A program made the position numbers and the translations under genes. 8,100 nt of DNA, taken from contig DKLU01000087.1 of NCBI GenBank assembly GCA_002455915.1, forward strand, positions 1-8,100. Reading direction: 5' to 3'. Positions 1 to 5,883 of this stretch are shown piece by piece. Within the stretch, counting starts at the first letter, position 1. Every line of letters starts with the position of its first letter. The notes beneath the pieces are model-generated. The model made no database searches. It worked only from the letters and a program-made list of their open reading frames with translations, and was not told where the DNA came from. The DNA comes from Chryseobacterium sp. UBA6632 (GTDB taxonomy: Bacteria > Bacteroidota > Bacteroidia > Flavobacteriales > Weeksellaceae).

Positions 1-1
1 C

Positions 2-72
2 GGCTTTGTGAAACTTAAAACACTCAATATTCCAAAAACTTAGGGAACTTTGTGTTCAAAACTCAACGCCTC
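2..72. repeat. Degenerate direct repeat at the left edge
   Basis: Two related segments, about 2-27 and 46-72, share the core CTTTGTG followed by an AAACT-like stretch and CACTCAA/ACTCAAC. I recall similar CTTTGTG-plus-AAACTTA intergenic sequence from Chryseobacterium-type genomes, but I could not search for it. No open frame of useful length covers it. It may be the tail of a longer element that begins before the window. Confidence 0.4.
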
Positions 73-203
73 AATTTTTCCTTTTCTCCTTTAAAAATCA
101 TCAAATTTTTCCCTCATTTTAAAATTTAACATATTTTAATAATTTTTATTTAATTGATTTTCAGATAATTGAATCAAAAATACTTTTATCACTAAAAAAA
201 TAG
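73..203. other. AT-rich non-coding spacer
   Basis: This stretch is extremely AT-rich, with homopolymer T and A runs, and I see no credible gene in it. A weak inverted repeat (TTGATT at 154-159 and AATCAA at 172-177) is too short to call a terminator. At 187-194 lies TATCACTA, an 8-mer that recurs twice further down in the leader of the repressor gene. Confidence 0.5.
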
Positions 204-233
204 TTGTTTGAATAGATTTTATTTCTACATTTG
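204..233 (+). promoter_or_regulatory. Bacteroidota-type promoter of the blaI-M56 operon
   Basis: TTG at 204-206 and TACATTTG at 226-233 are separated by 19 nt. The second element is a perfect match to the Bacteroidota -7 consensus TAnnTTTG, and the first fits the -33 TTG. Transcription would begin around 238-242, giving a leader of about 70 nt before the ATG at 310. Assigned from sequence only. Confidence 0.62.
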
Positions 234-235
234 TA
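226..235. promoter_or_regulatory. Putative BlaI/MecI-type operator over the -7 element
   Basis: The ten bases TACATTTGTA form a perfect TACA-N2-TGTA dyad, the half-site arrangement known for BlaI and MecI operators. Extended to 16 bases (223-238), twelve positions remain symmetric. The dyad coincides with the -7 element, so a bound repressor dimer would block RNA polymerase. Because TAnnTTTG itself shares bases with this dyad, part of the match is expected by chance; the added TA at 234-235 is what completes it. Confidence 0.5.
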
Positions 236-247
236 TAACTAATTTCT

Positions 248-284
248 TAGTGATATGAAATGAAGTATAACTTTTATATCACTA
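248..284 (+). promoter_or_regulatory. Leader inverted repeat (stem-loop or second operator)
   Basis: TAGTGATAT at 248-256 is the exact reverse complement of ATATCACTA at 276-284. Past one G-U position (257/275) three more A-T pairs follow (258-260 with 272-274), giving a 13-pair stem around an 11-nt loop. It sits just after the predicted transcription start, so it would form near the 5' end of the mRNA. It could stabilise the message, or act at the DNA level as a repressor site, since CTACATTT at 282-289 also repeats the sequence at 225-232. Confidence 0.5.
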
Positions 285-309
285 CATTTAATGATTAAAC
301 AAACGGGAT

Positions 310-675
310 ATGAAAATTCAGACTTTAACAAAAGCAGAGGAACAGGTGATGCAGTATGTATGGAAATTGGAGAAAGGATTTCTCAAAGATATTCTTGATC
401 TTTTTCCAGAGCCAAAACCTCATACCAACACGGTTTCTACCATTTTAAAAGTATTGAAAGACAAAGAGTTTGTAGATTACAATGTCTACGGAAGGCAACA
501 CGAATATTTTCCTTTGATTACTCAGGAGCAATATTCTGGAAAAACGATGAAAAGTCTTGTGAAAAATTATTTCAAAGGTTCTTACAAAAGTGCCGTTTCT
601 TTCCTTGTTGAAAAAAACGAAATGACAGTAGAAGATCTTGAAATGCTGCTAAACGAACTCAAAGAAAAAAACTAA
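310..675 (+). CDS. BlaI/MecI/CopY family transcriptional repressor
   Basis: A 121-residue protein of the usual size for BlaI/MecI repressors, which bind operator DNA as dimers and are inactivated when a membrane M56 peptidase triggers their cleavage. Residues 1 to about 72 form the winged-helix domain: the opening LTKAEEQVMQYVWKL, the recognition region HTNTVSTILKVLKDK (38-52) and the wing ending YGRQHEYFPLI (60-70) are all typical. Residues 73-121 form the helical dimerisation tail. The Asn-Phe bond cleaved in staphylococcal BlaI and MecI appears to be Ser97-Phe98 here. The ATG at 310 is the only start that keeps the conserved N-terminus. It lies 3 nt before the M56 gene, and an operator-like dyad covers its own promoter, which points to autoregulation. 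The family is certain; the signal it answers to is not known, so no symbol is given. Confidence 0.93.
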   Translation: MKIQTLTKAEEQVMQYVWKLEKGFLKDILDLFPEPKPHTNTVSTILKVLKDKEFVDYNVYGRQHEYFPLITQEQYSGKTMKSLVKNYFKGSYKSAVSFLVEKNEMTVEDLEMLLNELKEKN

Positions 676-678
676 ACC

Positions 679-2520
679 ATGGAAACTGTACTTCTATACT
701 TCGGCAAAGTTATTTTATGCGCCGGTGTAATGTTTTTATATTATCAGTTGTCTTTAAAAGACAAGACATTTCATCACTACAACAGATTTTATCTTTTGTC
801 GGCGATGTTGATTTCATTGCTGCTTCCTTTAATAAAGATCGAAGATTTTACAATTGAGGTAAGCAATGATCTTTACCAGCTAATAGATAGGGTACAGAAT
901 TTTAACTCAACTAAAAACATAAGCAATGACCACATTTATTTTAGAATTATTTTTTCAGCTTTGGGATTGGTTTCTCTCTATTTTTTAGGGAAATTACTAT
1001 TCGGAATCTTCAGGATTCAACAGCTTAAAAAACAGTTTAAAAAAGAAAGTTTTGATGGAATTAATTTCTATCAGACCGATCTTACAGAAGCACCATTTTC
1101 CTATTTCAGAAACCTTTTCTGGAAAACTTCAATTACGCTGAATTCGGACGTCGGAAAACAAATTTTGAAGCACGAAATGGTTCATATTGAACAAAAACAT
1201 TCTTTTGATAAAATTTTTATTGAAATTCTTACCTCTGTTTTCTGGTTCAATCCGTTTTTTCATATCATTAAAAAAGAAATTAGTTTAATTCATGAGTATT
1301 TAGCCGATAAAAAGGCTGTAAAACAATCGGACACCAAAGCATTTGCGCAGATGCTTTTAGCAAGCCACTTTTCCGGAAACCAGTTGCCTGCAACCAGTCC
1401 GTTTTTAAGTTCAAATCTAAAAAAACGACTCAAAATGTTACAAAAACCTCAAACCAAATTCGGGTATGCGCGTAGAATTTTTGCATTACCGGTAGTATTT
1501 TCAGTAGCGTTTGCTTATTTGGTAAATGCTAAAAATCAAGAAATTAAAGCCACAAATATAGAAATTGAGAAAGCGGTTTCTCAAATTAAAAAAGATACCA
1601 TTGCGCCTAAAAAAACCAAAGAAATTGAAGTTATTGCTCCGAAATTAGCTAAAAGAGCTGAAACTCAGGAAAAATTAGCAGATTTAAGCAAAAAAATTCA
1701 GGAAAAAAGTAAAGATTTAAAAACTTTAAAACCTGAAAGTGATGAATTTAAGAAGAAAGTAGATGAAATTAATGATCTTTCTGGAGAGATTAATAAAGTT
1801 ACTAATTCTCAAGAATTCAAAATGTCTTATTCTACAGATCCGATAGATGCAAAAAAAATCAATGATTTTTTCAAATCTAGCGAATGGAAGAATAAAATGT
1901 CTGAATTGAAAAGCATGAATTTTGAGATGCCAGAAATTCCCGAATTCAATTTTGAATTTCCCGATGCTCCACCTTCACCTCCATCGCCACCTGGTGCTCC
2001 AAAATCTCCTAAAGCACCGAATGCCCCGAAAGTAAAAGTATACTCTTTTAATGATACAAAATGGTCACCCGGCGCAGATATTATTTTCAAACCTGAAGCC
2101 AGAGAGAAAGAATCGGCATCCACGGCAAAAAAAAGAGCTAAGCTTGAAAAAGAAAGAGCAAAGCTAGAAGAGAAAAGGGCAAAACTGGAAGGAGAAAGAG
2201 CGAAACTCGAAGCGGAAAGAAGAGCATTAGACGGAAACCGAAAAATATATATTTATAGCAATTCTACTACTACATTTCCTAAAAATGTAAGAGTAAATGC
2301 AGACAATATGATTATTGATCACAGAAACAATACGATGACAGCTAATGGTGTAAAAAGTATTAGTGGTAATATGGAAGGAATAAAATACTTCATCAATGGG
2401 AAGGAAGCCACAGAATCTGACTTTAAAGATCTGGATCCGCAAAAGATAAAAAGTGTTACAGTAAATAAAAAGAATTATAGTGGAGTATATTCTGGAGAAA
2501 TAAGAGTAGAAACGAAATAA
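679..2520 (+). CDS. M56 family (BlaR1-type) membrane zinc peptidase
   Basis: A 613-residue membrane peptidase, the predicted sensor partner of the repressor just upstream (gap 3 nt). Hydrophobic segments lie near 3-22, 36-53, 86-110 and 267-284. Between the third and fourth is the metallopeptidase loop with HEMVH (165-169), then HEYLAD (205-210) supplying the third zinc ligand, Glu206. In BlaR1 this loop faces the cytoplasm, where it leads to repressor cleavage. The 328 residues after the fourth segment should be periplasmic and differ from BlaR1: no penicillin-binding domain is visible. Instead there is a Lys/Glu-rich helical stretch (about 290-375), a proline-rich linker (429-451), five tandem heptads RAKLExx (486-520), a polar beta-rich part (523-565), and a tail (569-613) with INGKEA and DPQKIKSVTVNK, resembling the plug domain of TonB-dependent receptors. 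The ligand is unknown. BlaR1-like by family only; beta-lactam sensing is not supported. Confidence 0.92.
   Translation: METVLLYFGKVILCAGVMFLYYQLSLKDKTFHHYNRFYLLSAMLISLLLPLIKIEDFTIEVSNDLYQLIDRVQNFNSTKNISNDHIYFRIIFSALGLVSLYFLGKLLFGIFRIQQLKKQFKKESFDGINFYQTDLTEAPFSYFRNLFWKTSITLNSDVGKQILKHEMVHIEQKHSFDKIFIEILTSVFWFNPFFHIIKKEISLIHEYLADKKAVKQSDTKAFAQMLLASHFSGNQLPATSPFLSSNLKKRLKMLQKPQTKFGYARRIFALPVVFSVAFAYLVNAKNQEIKATNIEIEKAVSQIKKDTIAPKKTKEIEVIAPKLAKRAETQEKLADLSKKIQEKSKDLKTLKPESDEFKKKVDEINDLSGEINKVTNSQEFKMSYSTDPIDAKKINDFFKSSEWKNKMSELKSMNFEMPEIPEFNFEFPDAPPSPPSPPGAPKSPKAPNAPKVKVYSFNDTKWSPGADIIFKPEAREKESASTAKKRAKLEKERAKLEEKRAKLEGERAKLEAERRALDGNRKIYIYSNSTTTFPKNVRVNADNMIIDHRNNTMTANGVKSISGNMEGIKYFINGKEATESDFKDLDPQKIKSVTVNKKNYSGVYSGEIRVETK
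2134..2238 (+). repeat. Tandem 21-nt coding repeat (heptads)
   Basis: Four copies of a 21-nt unit encode RAKLEKE, RAKLEEK, RAKLEGE and RAKLEAE (residues 486-513), followed by a degenerate fifth, RRALDGN. The charged i, i+3, i+4 pattern with one leucine per heptad predicts a single alpha helix or coiled coil. The copies differ at synonymous positions, so the array is not very recent. Confidence 0.8.
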
Positions 2521-2533
2521 ATAAAGTTCCAAT

Positions 2534-2580
2534 AAAGCTTTGTTAATGACATCAAAATCAATCGTTAGCAAAGCTTTTTT
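2534..2580 (+). terminator. Stem-loop terminator after the M56 gene
   Basis: Bases 2534-2549 pair with 2562-2577 over 16 positions, with two G-U pairs, around a 12-nt loop, and the right arm runs into six T residues. It lies between the M56 stop and the GLPGLI start at 2600. As no good promoter is visible between it and that gene, it may terminate only partially. Confidence 0.7.
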
Positions 2581-2599
2581 AATTAAAAAGTTTTAAATT

Positions 2600-3499
2600 A
2601 TGAAAAAAATTAATTTCCTTTTTTTATTCTTTGTTGGCATACTTGCCAATGCTCAAACCAACAGATTTTTCTATGAATATAAATTTATTCCCGATTCTAC
2701 CAATAAAGCTGATGTAAAAAAAGAAATGATGCTTTTGGATATAGATAAAGCGGGATCGAAGTATTACAGCTATGATAAATTTGTTTCCGATTCTACTCAA
2801 AAAGCAGATTTGGAAAAGCAGTTAAAAGCCGGCGCCGGGAACATCAATATCACAAAGAGAGAAAAACCTGGGCAGGTTTCCTATAGTGTAACCAAACAAT
2901 ATCCCGATTTTACGACCTATTATTTCACAAGAGTTTCAACAGATGCTTATAAGGTAAAAGAAGATAAAAAACCGGAATGGAAAATTCTTCCCGAAAAAGA
3001 AAAAGTAGGCGAATACAATACTCAAAAGGCAACGACAAATTTTGGTGGAAGAAGCTGGACAGCATGGTTTACCACAGATATTCCTTTTCAGGATGGGCCT
3101 TATAAATTTTATGGTTTACCAGGTTTAATTGTGAAGCTAGAAGATGCTACTGGATCTCACAGTATGATATTGGTTGGGAATAAAAAAACAGTTGCTTCAC
3201 AGGAAAAAGAGCTTGAACTGCCTGGAAATGTGAGATTAATTGGAGTTGGCGGAAAAGATATTGAAGTAACAAAAGATCAATTTAAAAAAGTTTGGAAGGC
3301 TTATGTAAATGATCCTACGAAAAATATGAGGGAAATGATGATGAAAAACGGAAACGGTACAAATATTTCTTTTAAGGTGAAAAATCCTGACGGAAGAGAA
3401 ATTACAGATCCTAATGAGGTTTTCCGAGATATGGAGAAAAAAACGAAAGAAAGCTTGAAGAAAAATAACAACTCCATAGAACCGGATTTGTATAAATAA
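2600..3499 (+). CDS. GLPGLI family secreted protein (first copy)
   Basis: A 299-residue exported protein of the Bacteroidota-specific GLPGLI family, whose function is unknown. The N-terminus is a clean signal peptide with cleavage expected after ANA (residue 18). The namesake GLPGLI lies at 172-177, within the conserved block WTAWFTT-DIPFQDGPYKFY just before it. The mature part is rich in Lys and Asp and has no hydrophobic segment or lipobox, so it is probably a soluble periplasmic protein. Its start is 79 nt past the M56 gene and 20 nt past a hairpin, with no recognisable TAnnTTTG between, so it may depend on read-through from the upstream operon. A paralogue of nearly the same length lies at 4186-5052 and has its GLPGLI at the same residue numbers. 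Family assignment is firm; role is unassigned. Confidence 0.92.
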   Translation: MKKINFLFLFFVGILANAQTNRFFYEYKFIPDSTNKADVKKEMMLLDIDKAGSKYYSYDKFVSDSTQKADLEKQLKAGAGNINITKREKPGQVSYSVTKQYPDFTTYYFTRVSTDAYKVKEDKKPEWKILPEKEKVGEYNTQKATTNFGGRSWTAWFTTDIPFQDGPYKFYGLPGLIVKLEDATGSHSMILVGNKKTVASQEKELELPGNVRLIGVGGKDIEVTKDQFKKVWKAYVNDPTKNMREMMMKNGNGTNISFKVKNPDGREITDPNEVFRDMEKKTKESLKKNNNSIEPDLYK

Positions 3500-3518
3500 A
3501 ATACATAATTTTTAATAT

Positions 3519-3557
3519 AAAACAGGATGATTGTCATAAGTCATCCTGTTTTCTTTT
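3519..3557 (+). terminator. Intrinsic terminator of the first GLPGLI gene
   Basis: A perfect 12-pair stem (3519-3530 with 3541-3552) around a 10-nt loop, followed by a T-rich run broken by one C. It begins 19 nt past the stop codon and separates this gene from the acyltransferase unit. Confidence 0.85.
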
Positions 3558-3605
3558 GTTATATTTAAGGCTTAAAAGTGATAATTAAAATTTTAAACCA
3601 AAATA

Positions 3606-4163
3606 ATGACGGAGAAAGAAAAATGTAAACAGGAACTATTGTATAATGCCAATGATCATGAACTTACAAATGAAAGAATTGCCATCAAAGATTTATGCTG
3701 GGAATATAATCAACTGAAAAATTCTGATACCGAAAATAGAACTCAACTCATCAAGAAAATTTTAGGAAAAACCAAGGAAAATATTTGTATTGAACCTAAT
3801 TTCTGGTGTGATTACGGATACAATATAGAAGTAGGAGAAAACTTTTACGCCAATCATAATCTTGTGATTTTAGATTGTGCAAAGGTAACTTTCGGAGATA
3901 ATGTTTTCATTGGCCCGAATTGTAGTTTTTACACTGCCAATCATCCTTTAGACGTAAAACAAAGAAATTCAGGGTTGGAAACTGCTCATCCGATTACAGT
4001 TGGAGACAACGTGTGGTTTGGTGGAAATGTGGTGGTTATTCCGGGTGTTAAAATTGGAAATAATTCGGTGATTGGAGCGGGAAGCGTGGTAACGAAGGAC
4101 ATTCCGGATAATGTATTGGCAGTCGGAAGCCCATGTAAAGTGATTAAAAATATAGAAAATTAA
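3606..4163 (+). CDS. Sugar O-acetyltransferase, maltose acetyltransferase/NodL type
   Basis: A 185-residue left-handed beta-helix acyltransferase that would move an acetyl group from acetyl-CoA to a sugar hydroxyl in the cytoplasm. Residues 1 to about 55 match the Mac helical domain (EKCKQELLYNANDHEL, ERIAIKDL). From about 57 onward come hexapeptide repeats such as IEVGEN, FGDNVFIGPN, VWFGGN, VKIGNN and SVIGAGSVVTKDIP. His113 in TANHPLD is the expected catalytic base. The end AVGSPCKVIK is also characteristic. Length is normal for the family. I use the ATG at 3606 because it starts the Mac domain directly. The acceptor sugar cannot be read from sequence; related enzymes are often named Maa, LacA or NodL by default. 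It is followed after 22 nt by the second GLPGLI gene, so the two are probably co-transcribed. Confidence 0.9.
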   Translation: MTEKEKCKQELLYNANDHELTNERIAIKDLCWEYNQLKNSDTENRTQLIKKILGKTKENICIEPNFWCDYGYNIEVGENFYANHNLVILDCAKVTFGDNVFIGPNCSFYTANHPLDVKQRNSGLETAHPITVGDNVWFGGNVVVIPGVKIGNNSVIGAGSVVTKDIPDNVLAVGSPCKVIKNIEN

Positions 4164-4185
4164 AATAAAAAATTAAACTAATACT

Positions 4186-5052
4186 ATGAAAAAACTATTA
4201 TTTCTAGTAGTCCTGTCAGTAGGATTCCTCTCTCATGCACAATATCAAAGGTTCGTTTATGAATACAAATTTGCCATAGATTCAACAGCAAAAGATAATG
4301 TTGAAACTGAATTGATGAACCTCGACATTGCTCCAAAAGGATCAAAATTTTACAGTAATGCGTACCATGAAGCCGATTCTCTGATGCATGCATTCATCGA
4401 AAAACAGGTAAAATCGGGAAACAATGATTTTAGTTTGAAAGGAGTGGGATATAAAGGCAAATTGAGATATTCTGTTGAAAAAAGTTATCCGGATTATGCT
4501 GTAAGCTTTATTAATTCAATTGGTAATGAAGAGTATCTCGTAAAGGATTCCAGAGTGCCACAGTGGAAAATTCTTTCAGATAAGGATAAAATAGGAAATT
4601 TTTCCGTTCAGAAGGCAGTATGTGATTATGTAGGAAGACGTTGGACGGCGTGGTTTACAACGGAAGTACCTATTCAAGATGGCCCGTATAAATTTCATGG
4701 TCTACCGGGGTTAATTGTTAAAATAGAAGATCAAAGTCAGGCTCATATTTTTGAACTTAAAGGAGTGAAAAAACTTGACAAAGCACAAGAATGGGTAAGC
4801 GGAAAGGATAAAAAAAGATACAATCCTCTTATTAATGTGGATGAGAATAAATTTAAAAAAGTATATACCGAGTATCTTCAAGATCCGATGAAAGGCCTGC
4901 GTCAGATGCTAAACAACGGCAAGATTGTAGAAATGAGAGATGATAACGGAAAGGTGATAGATACTAATAAAATGCTTCGGGATGATGAAAAAAGAGTGAA
5001 GGAAAAGCTGAAAAAAGAGAATAATATTTTAGAACTTGACCTGTTGAAATAA
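4186..5052 (+). CDS. GLPGLI family secreted protein (second copy)
   Basis: A 288-residue paralogue of the protein at 2600-3499. Both have an 18-residue signal peptide (here ending SHA), then RF-YEYKF, DST and LDI motifs, and the block GR-WTAWFTT followed by QDGPYKF and GLPGLI at residues 172-177 in each. The C-termini also match in kind: a charged helix and then ELDLLK here, EPDLYK in the first copy. The middle (about 185-215) is more divergent, with different loop content. Function is unknown for the family. With a 22-nt gap it is probably read with the acyltransferase upstream, and a strong terminator follows. The pair most likely arose by local duplication, though divergence suggests it is old. 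Confidence 0.92.
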   Translation: MKKLLFLVVLSVGFLSHAQYQRFVYEYKFAIDSTAKDNVETELMNLDIAPKGSKFYSNAYHEADSLMHAFIEKQVKSGNNDFSLKGVGYKGKLRYSVEKSYPDYAVSFINSIGNEEYLVKDSRVPQWKILSDKDKIGNFSVQKAVCDYVGRRWTAWFTTEVPIQDGPYKFHGLPGLIVKIEDQSQAHIFELKGVKKLDKAQEWVSGKDKKRYNPLINVDENKFKKVYTEYLQDPMKGLRQMLNNGKIVEMRDDNGKVIDTNKMLRDDEKRVKEKLKKENNILELDLLK

Positions 5053-5055
5053 ATG

Positions 5056-5090
5056 AAAATCCCGAAACATCATTTCGGGATTTTTTATTT
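5056..5090. terminator. Strong terminator between convergent genes
   Basis: A perfect 12-pair stem (5056-5067 with 5073-5084) with a 5-nt loop and a GC-rich centre, followed by TTTTTT-A-TTTTT on the plus strand. It starts 4 nt after the GLPGLI stop. On the minus strand the stem is also followed by a T-rich stretch, so it may serve the transaldolase gene as well, less strongly. Confidence 0.88.
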
Positions 5091-5110
5091 TTAAACTGGA
5101 TTTTTATGGG

Positions 5111-5764
5111 TTACGCTAATTTCTGAGAATCTGCAATAAACTGAGCCAATCCGCTGTCTGTTAATGGGTGTTTTAGCAAACTCAAGATCGGAGGAAGTGG
5201 TGAAGTAATCACGTCTGCTCCAATCTTCGCACAGTCGATAATATGCATTGAATGACGGATAGAAGCCGCTAAAATTTCAGTTTCATACATATAATTATCG
5301 AAAATCAATCTGATTTCCTGGATCAGATTTAATCCGTCAGTTGAAATATCATCTAATCTTCCCAAGAATGGAGAAACATAAGTAGCACCTGCTTTAGCTG
5401 CTAAAAGAGCCTGTCCTGGAGAGAAAATCAAGGTACAGTTTGTTCTGATCCCTTTATCAGAAAAATATTTTAATGCTTTAATTCCGTCTTTAATCATCGG
5501 AATTTTAACCACAATATTCGGGTGGATTGCCGCCAACTCATCCCCTTCTTTAATCATTTCTTCATACGTTGTAGAAAGTACTTCCGCAGAAATATCTCCG
5601 TCTACAATTTCACAAATTGCTTTATAGTGATTTTTGATCGCTTCAGCTCCCTGAATACCTTCTTTTGCCATTAATGACGGGTTTGTTGTTACTCCATCAA
5701 GAATTCCAAGGTCTCTTGCTTCTTTAATTTGCTCTAAATTGGCAGTGTCAATAAAAAATTTCAT
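5111..5764 (-). CDS. Transaldolase, short TalC/FSA-type
   Basis: A 217-residue (beta-alpha)8 aldolase of the short transaldolase / fructose-6-phosphate aldolase family, acting in the non-oxidative pentose phosphate pathway in the cytoplasm. Key signatures are [10 protein letters not shown] at the N-terminus, GVTTNPSL (24-31), the Schiff-base lysine Lys87 in VVKIPM, and ITSPLPP near 186-192. Glu61 in SAEVLSTT occupies the position of Gln59 in E. coli FsaA; glutamate there is the transaldolase-type acid/base residue, so transaldolase (EC 2.2.1.2) is the better prediction than fructose-6-phosphate aldolase. The start is the ATG at 5764: it begins the conserved [10 protein letters not shown] longer frame from a TTG at 5791 would overlap the -7 promoter element and add nine unconserved residues. 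It converges on the second GLPGLI gene and appears monocistronic. Confidence 0.93.
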   Translation of the reverse strand: MKFFIDTANLEQIKEARDLGILDGVTTNPSLMAKEGIQGAEAIKNHYKAICEIVDGDISAEVLSTTYEEMIKEGDELAAIHPNIVVKIPMIKDGIKALKYFSDKGIRTNCTLIFSPGQALLAAKAGATYVSPFLGRLDDISTDGLNLIQEIRLIFDNYMYETEILAASIRHSMHIIDCAKIGADVITSPLPPILSLLKHPLTDSGLAQFIADSQKLA

Positions 5765-5788
5765 TTGATTTACAGATTTAATTTTATA

Positions 5789-5796
5789 CAAATATA
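5789..5796 (-). promoter_or_regulatory. -7 element of the transaldolase gene
   Basis: Read on the minus strand this is TATATTTG, a perfect TAnnTTTG, 24 nt before the ATG at 5764. A clear TTG at -33 is not visible upstream. Its position rules out translation from the TTG at 5791. Confidence 0.5.
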
Positions 5797-5838
5797 ACGA
5801 TTCCTTTTCGAGTAGGGAACTAATTTTGTTATGGTTTA

Positions 5839-5866
5839 ACTTGTTGTTAGTTGTTGGTTGTTAATT
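5839..5866. repeat. Low-complexity TTGTTG/GTTAG tract
   Basis: A run of imperfect TTGTTGTTAG, TTGTTGGTTG and TTGTTAATT units. It lies just before the folded repeat at 5884-5947. I recall such GTTAGTTG-like tracts between flavobacterial genes, but a role is not known to me. Confidence 0.5.
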
Positions 5867-5883
5867 GCGCGTAGTATCAGAAA

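Noticed and set aside
154..177. Terminator of a gene to the left of the window
   Set aside because: The stem is only six A/T-rich pairs with a 12-nt loop, and no gene end is visible before it.
1827..2123. Minus-strand open frame of 98 residues rich in Gly/Ala
   Set aside because: It is the antisense of the proline-rich part of the M56 gene; the composition is forced by the CCN codons on the other strand.
679..2520. Beta-lactam resistance regulator blaR1/mecR1
   Set aside because: The peptidase domain fits, but there is no penicillin-binding sensor domain and no beta-lactamase gene nearby.
2227..2571. Minus-strand open frame of 114 residues
   Set aside because: It lies opposite the M56 C-terminus and its terminator, has no recognisable domain, and has Cys/Tyr/Phe-rich content typical of antisense frames.
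3560..3567. TATATTTA as a promoter for the acyltransferase
   Set aside because: The last base departs from TAnnTTTG, and no TTG lies at a suitable distance upstream.
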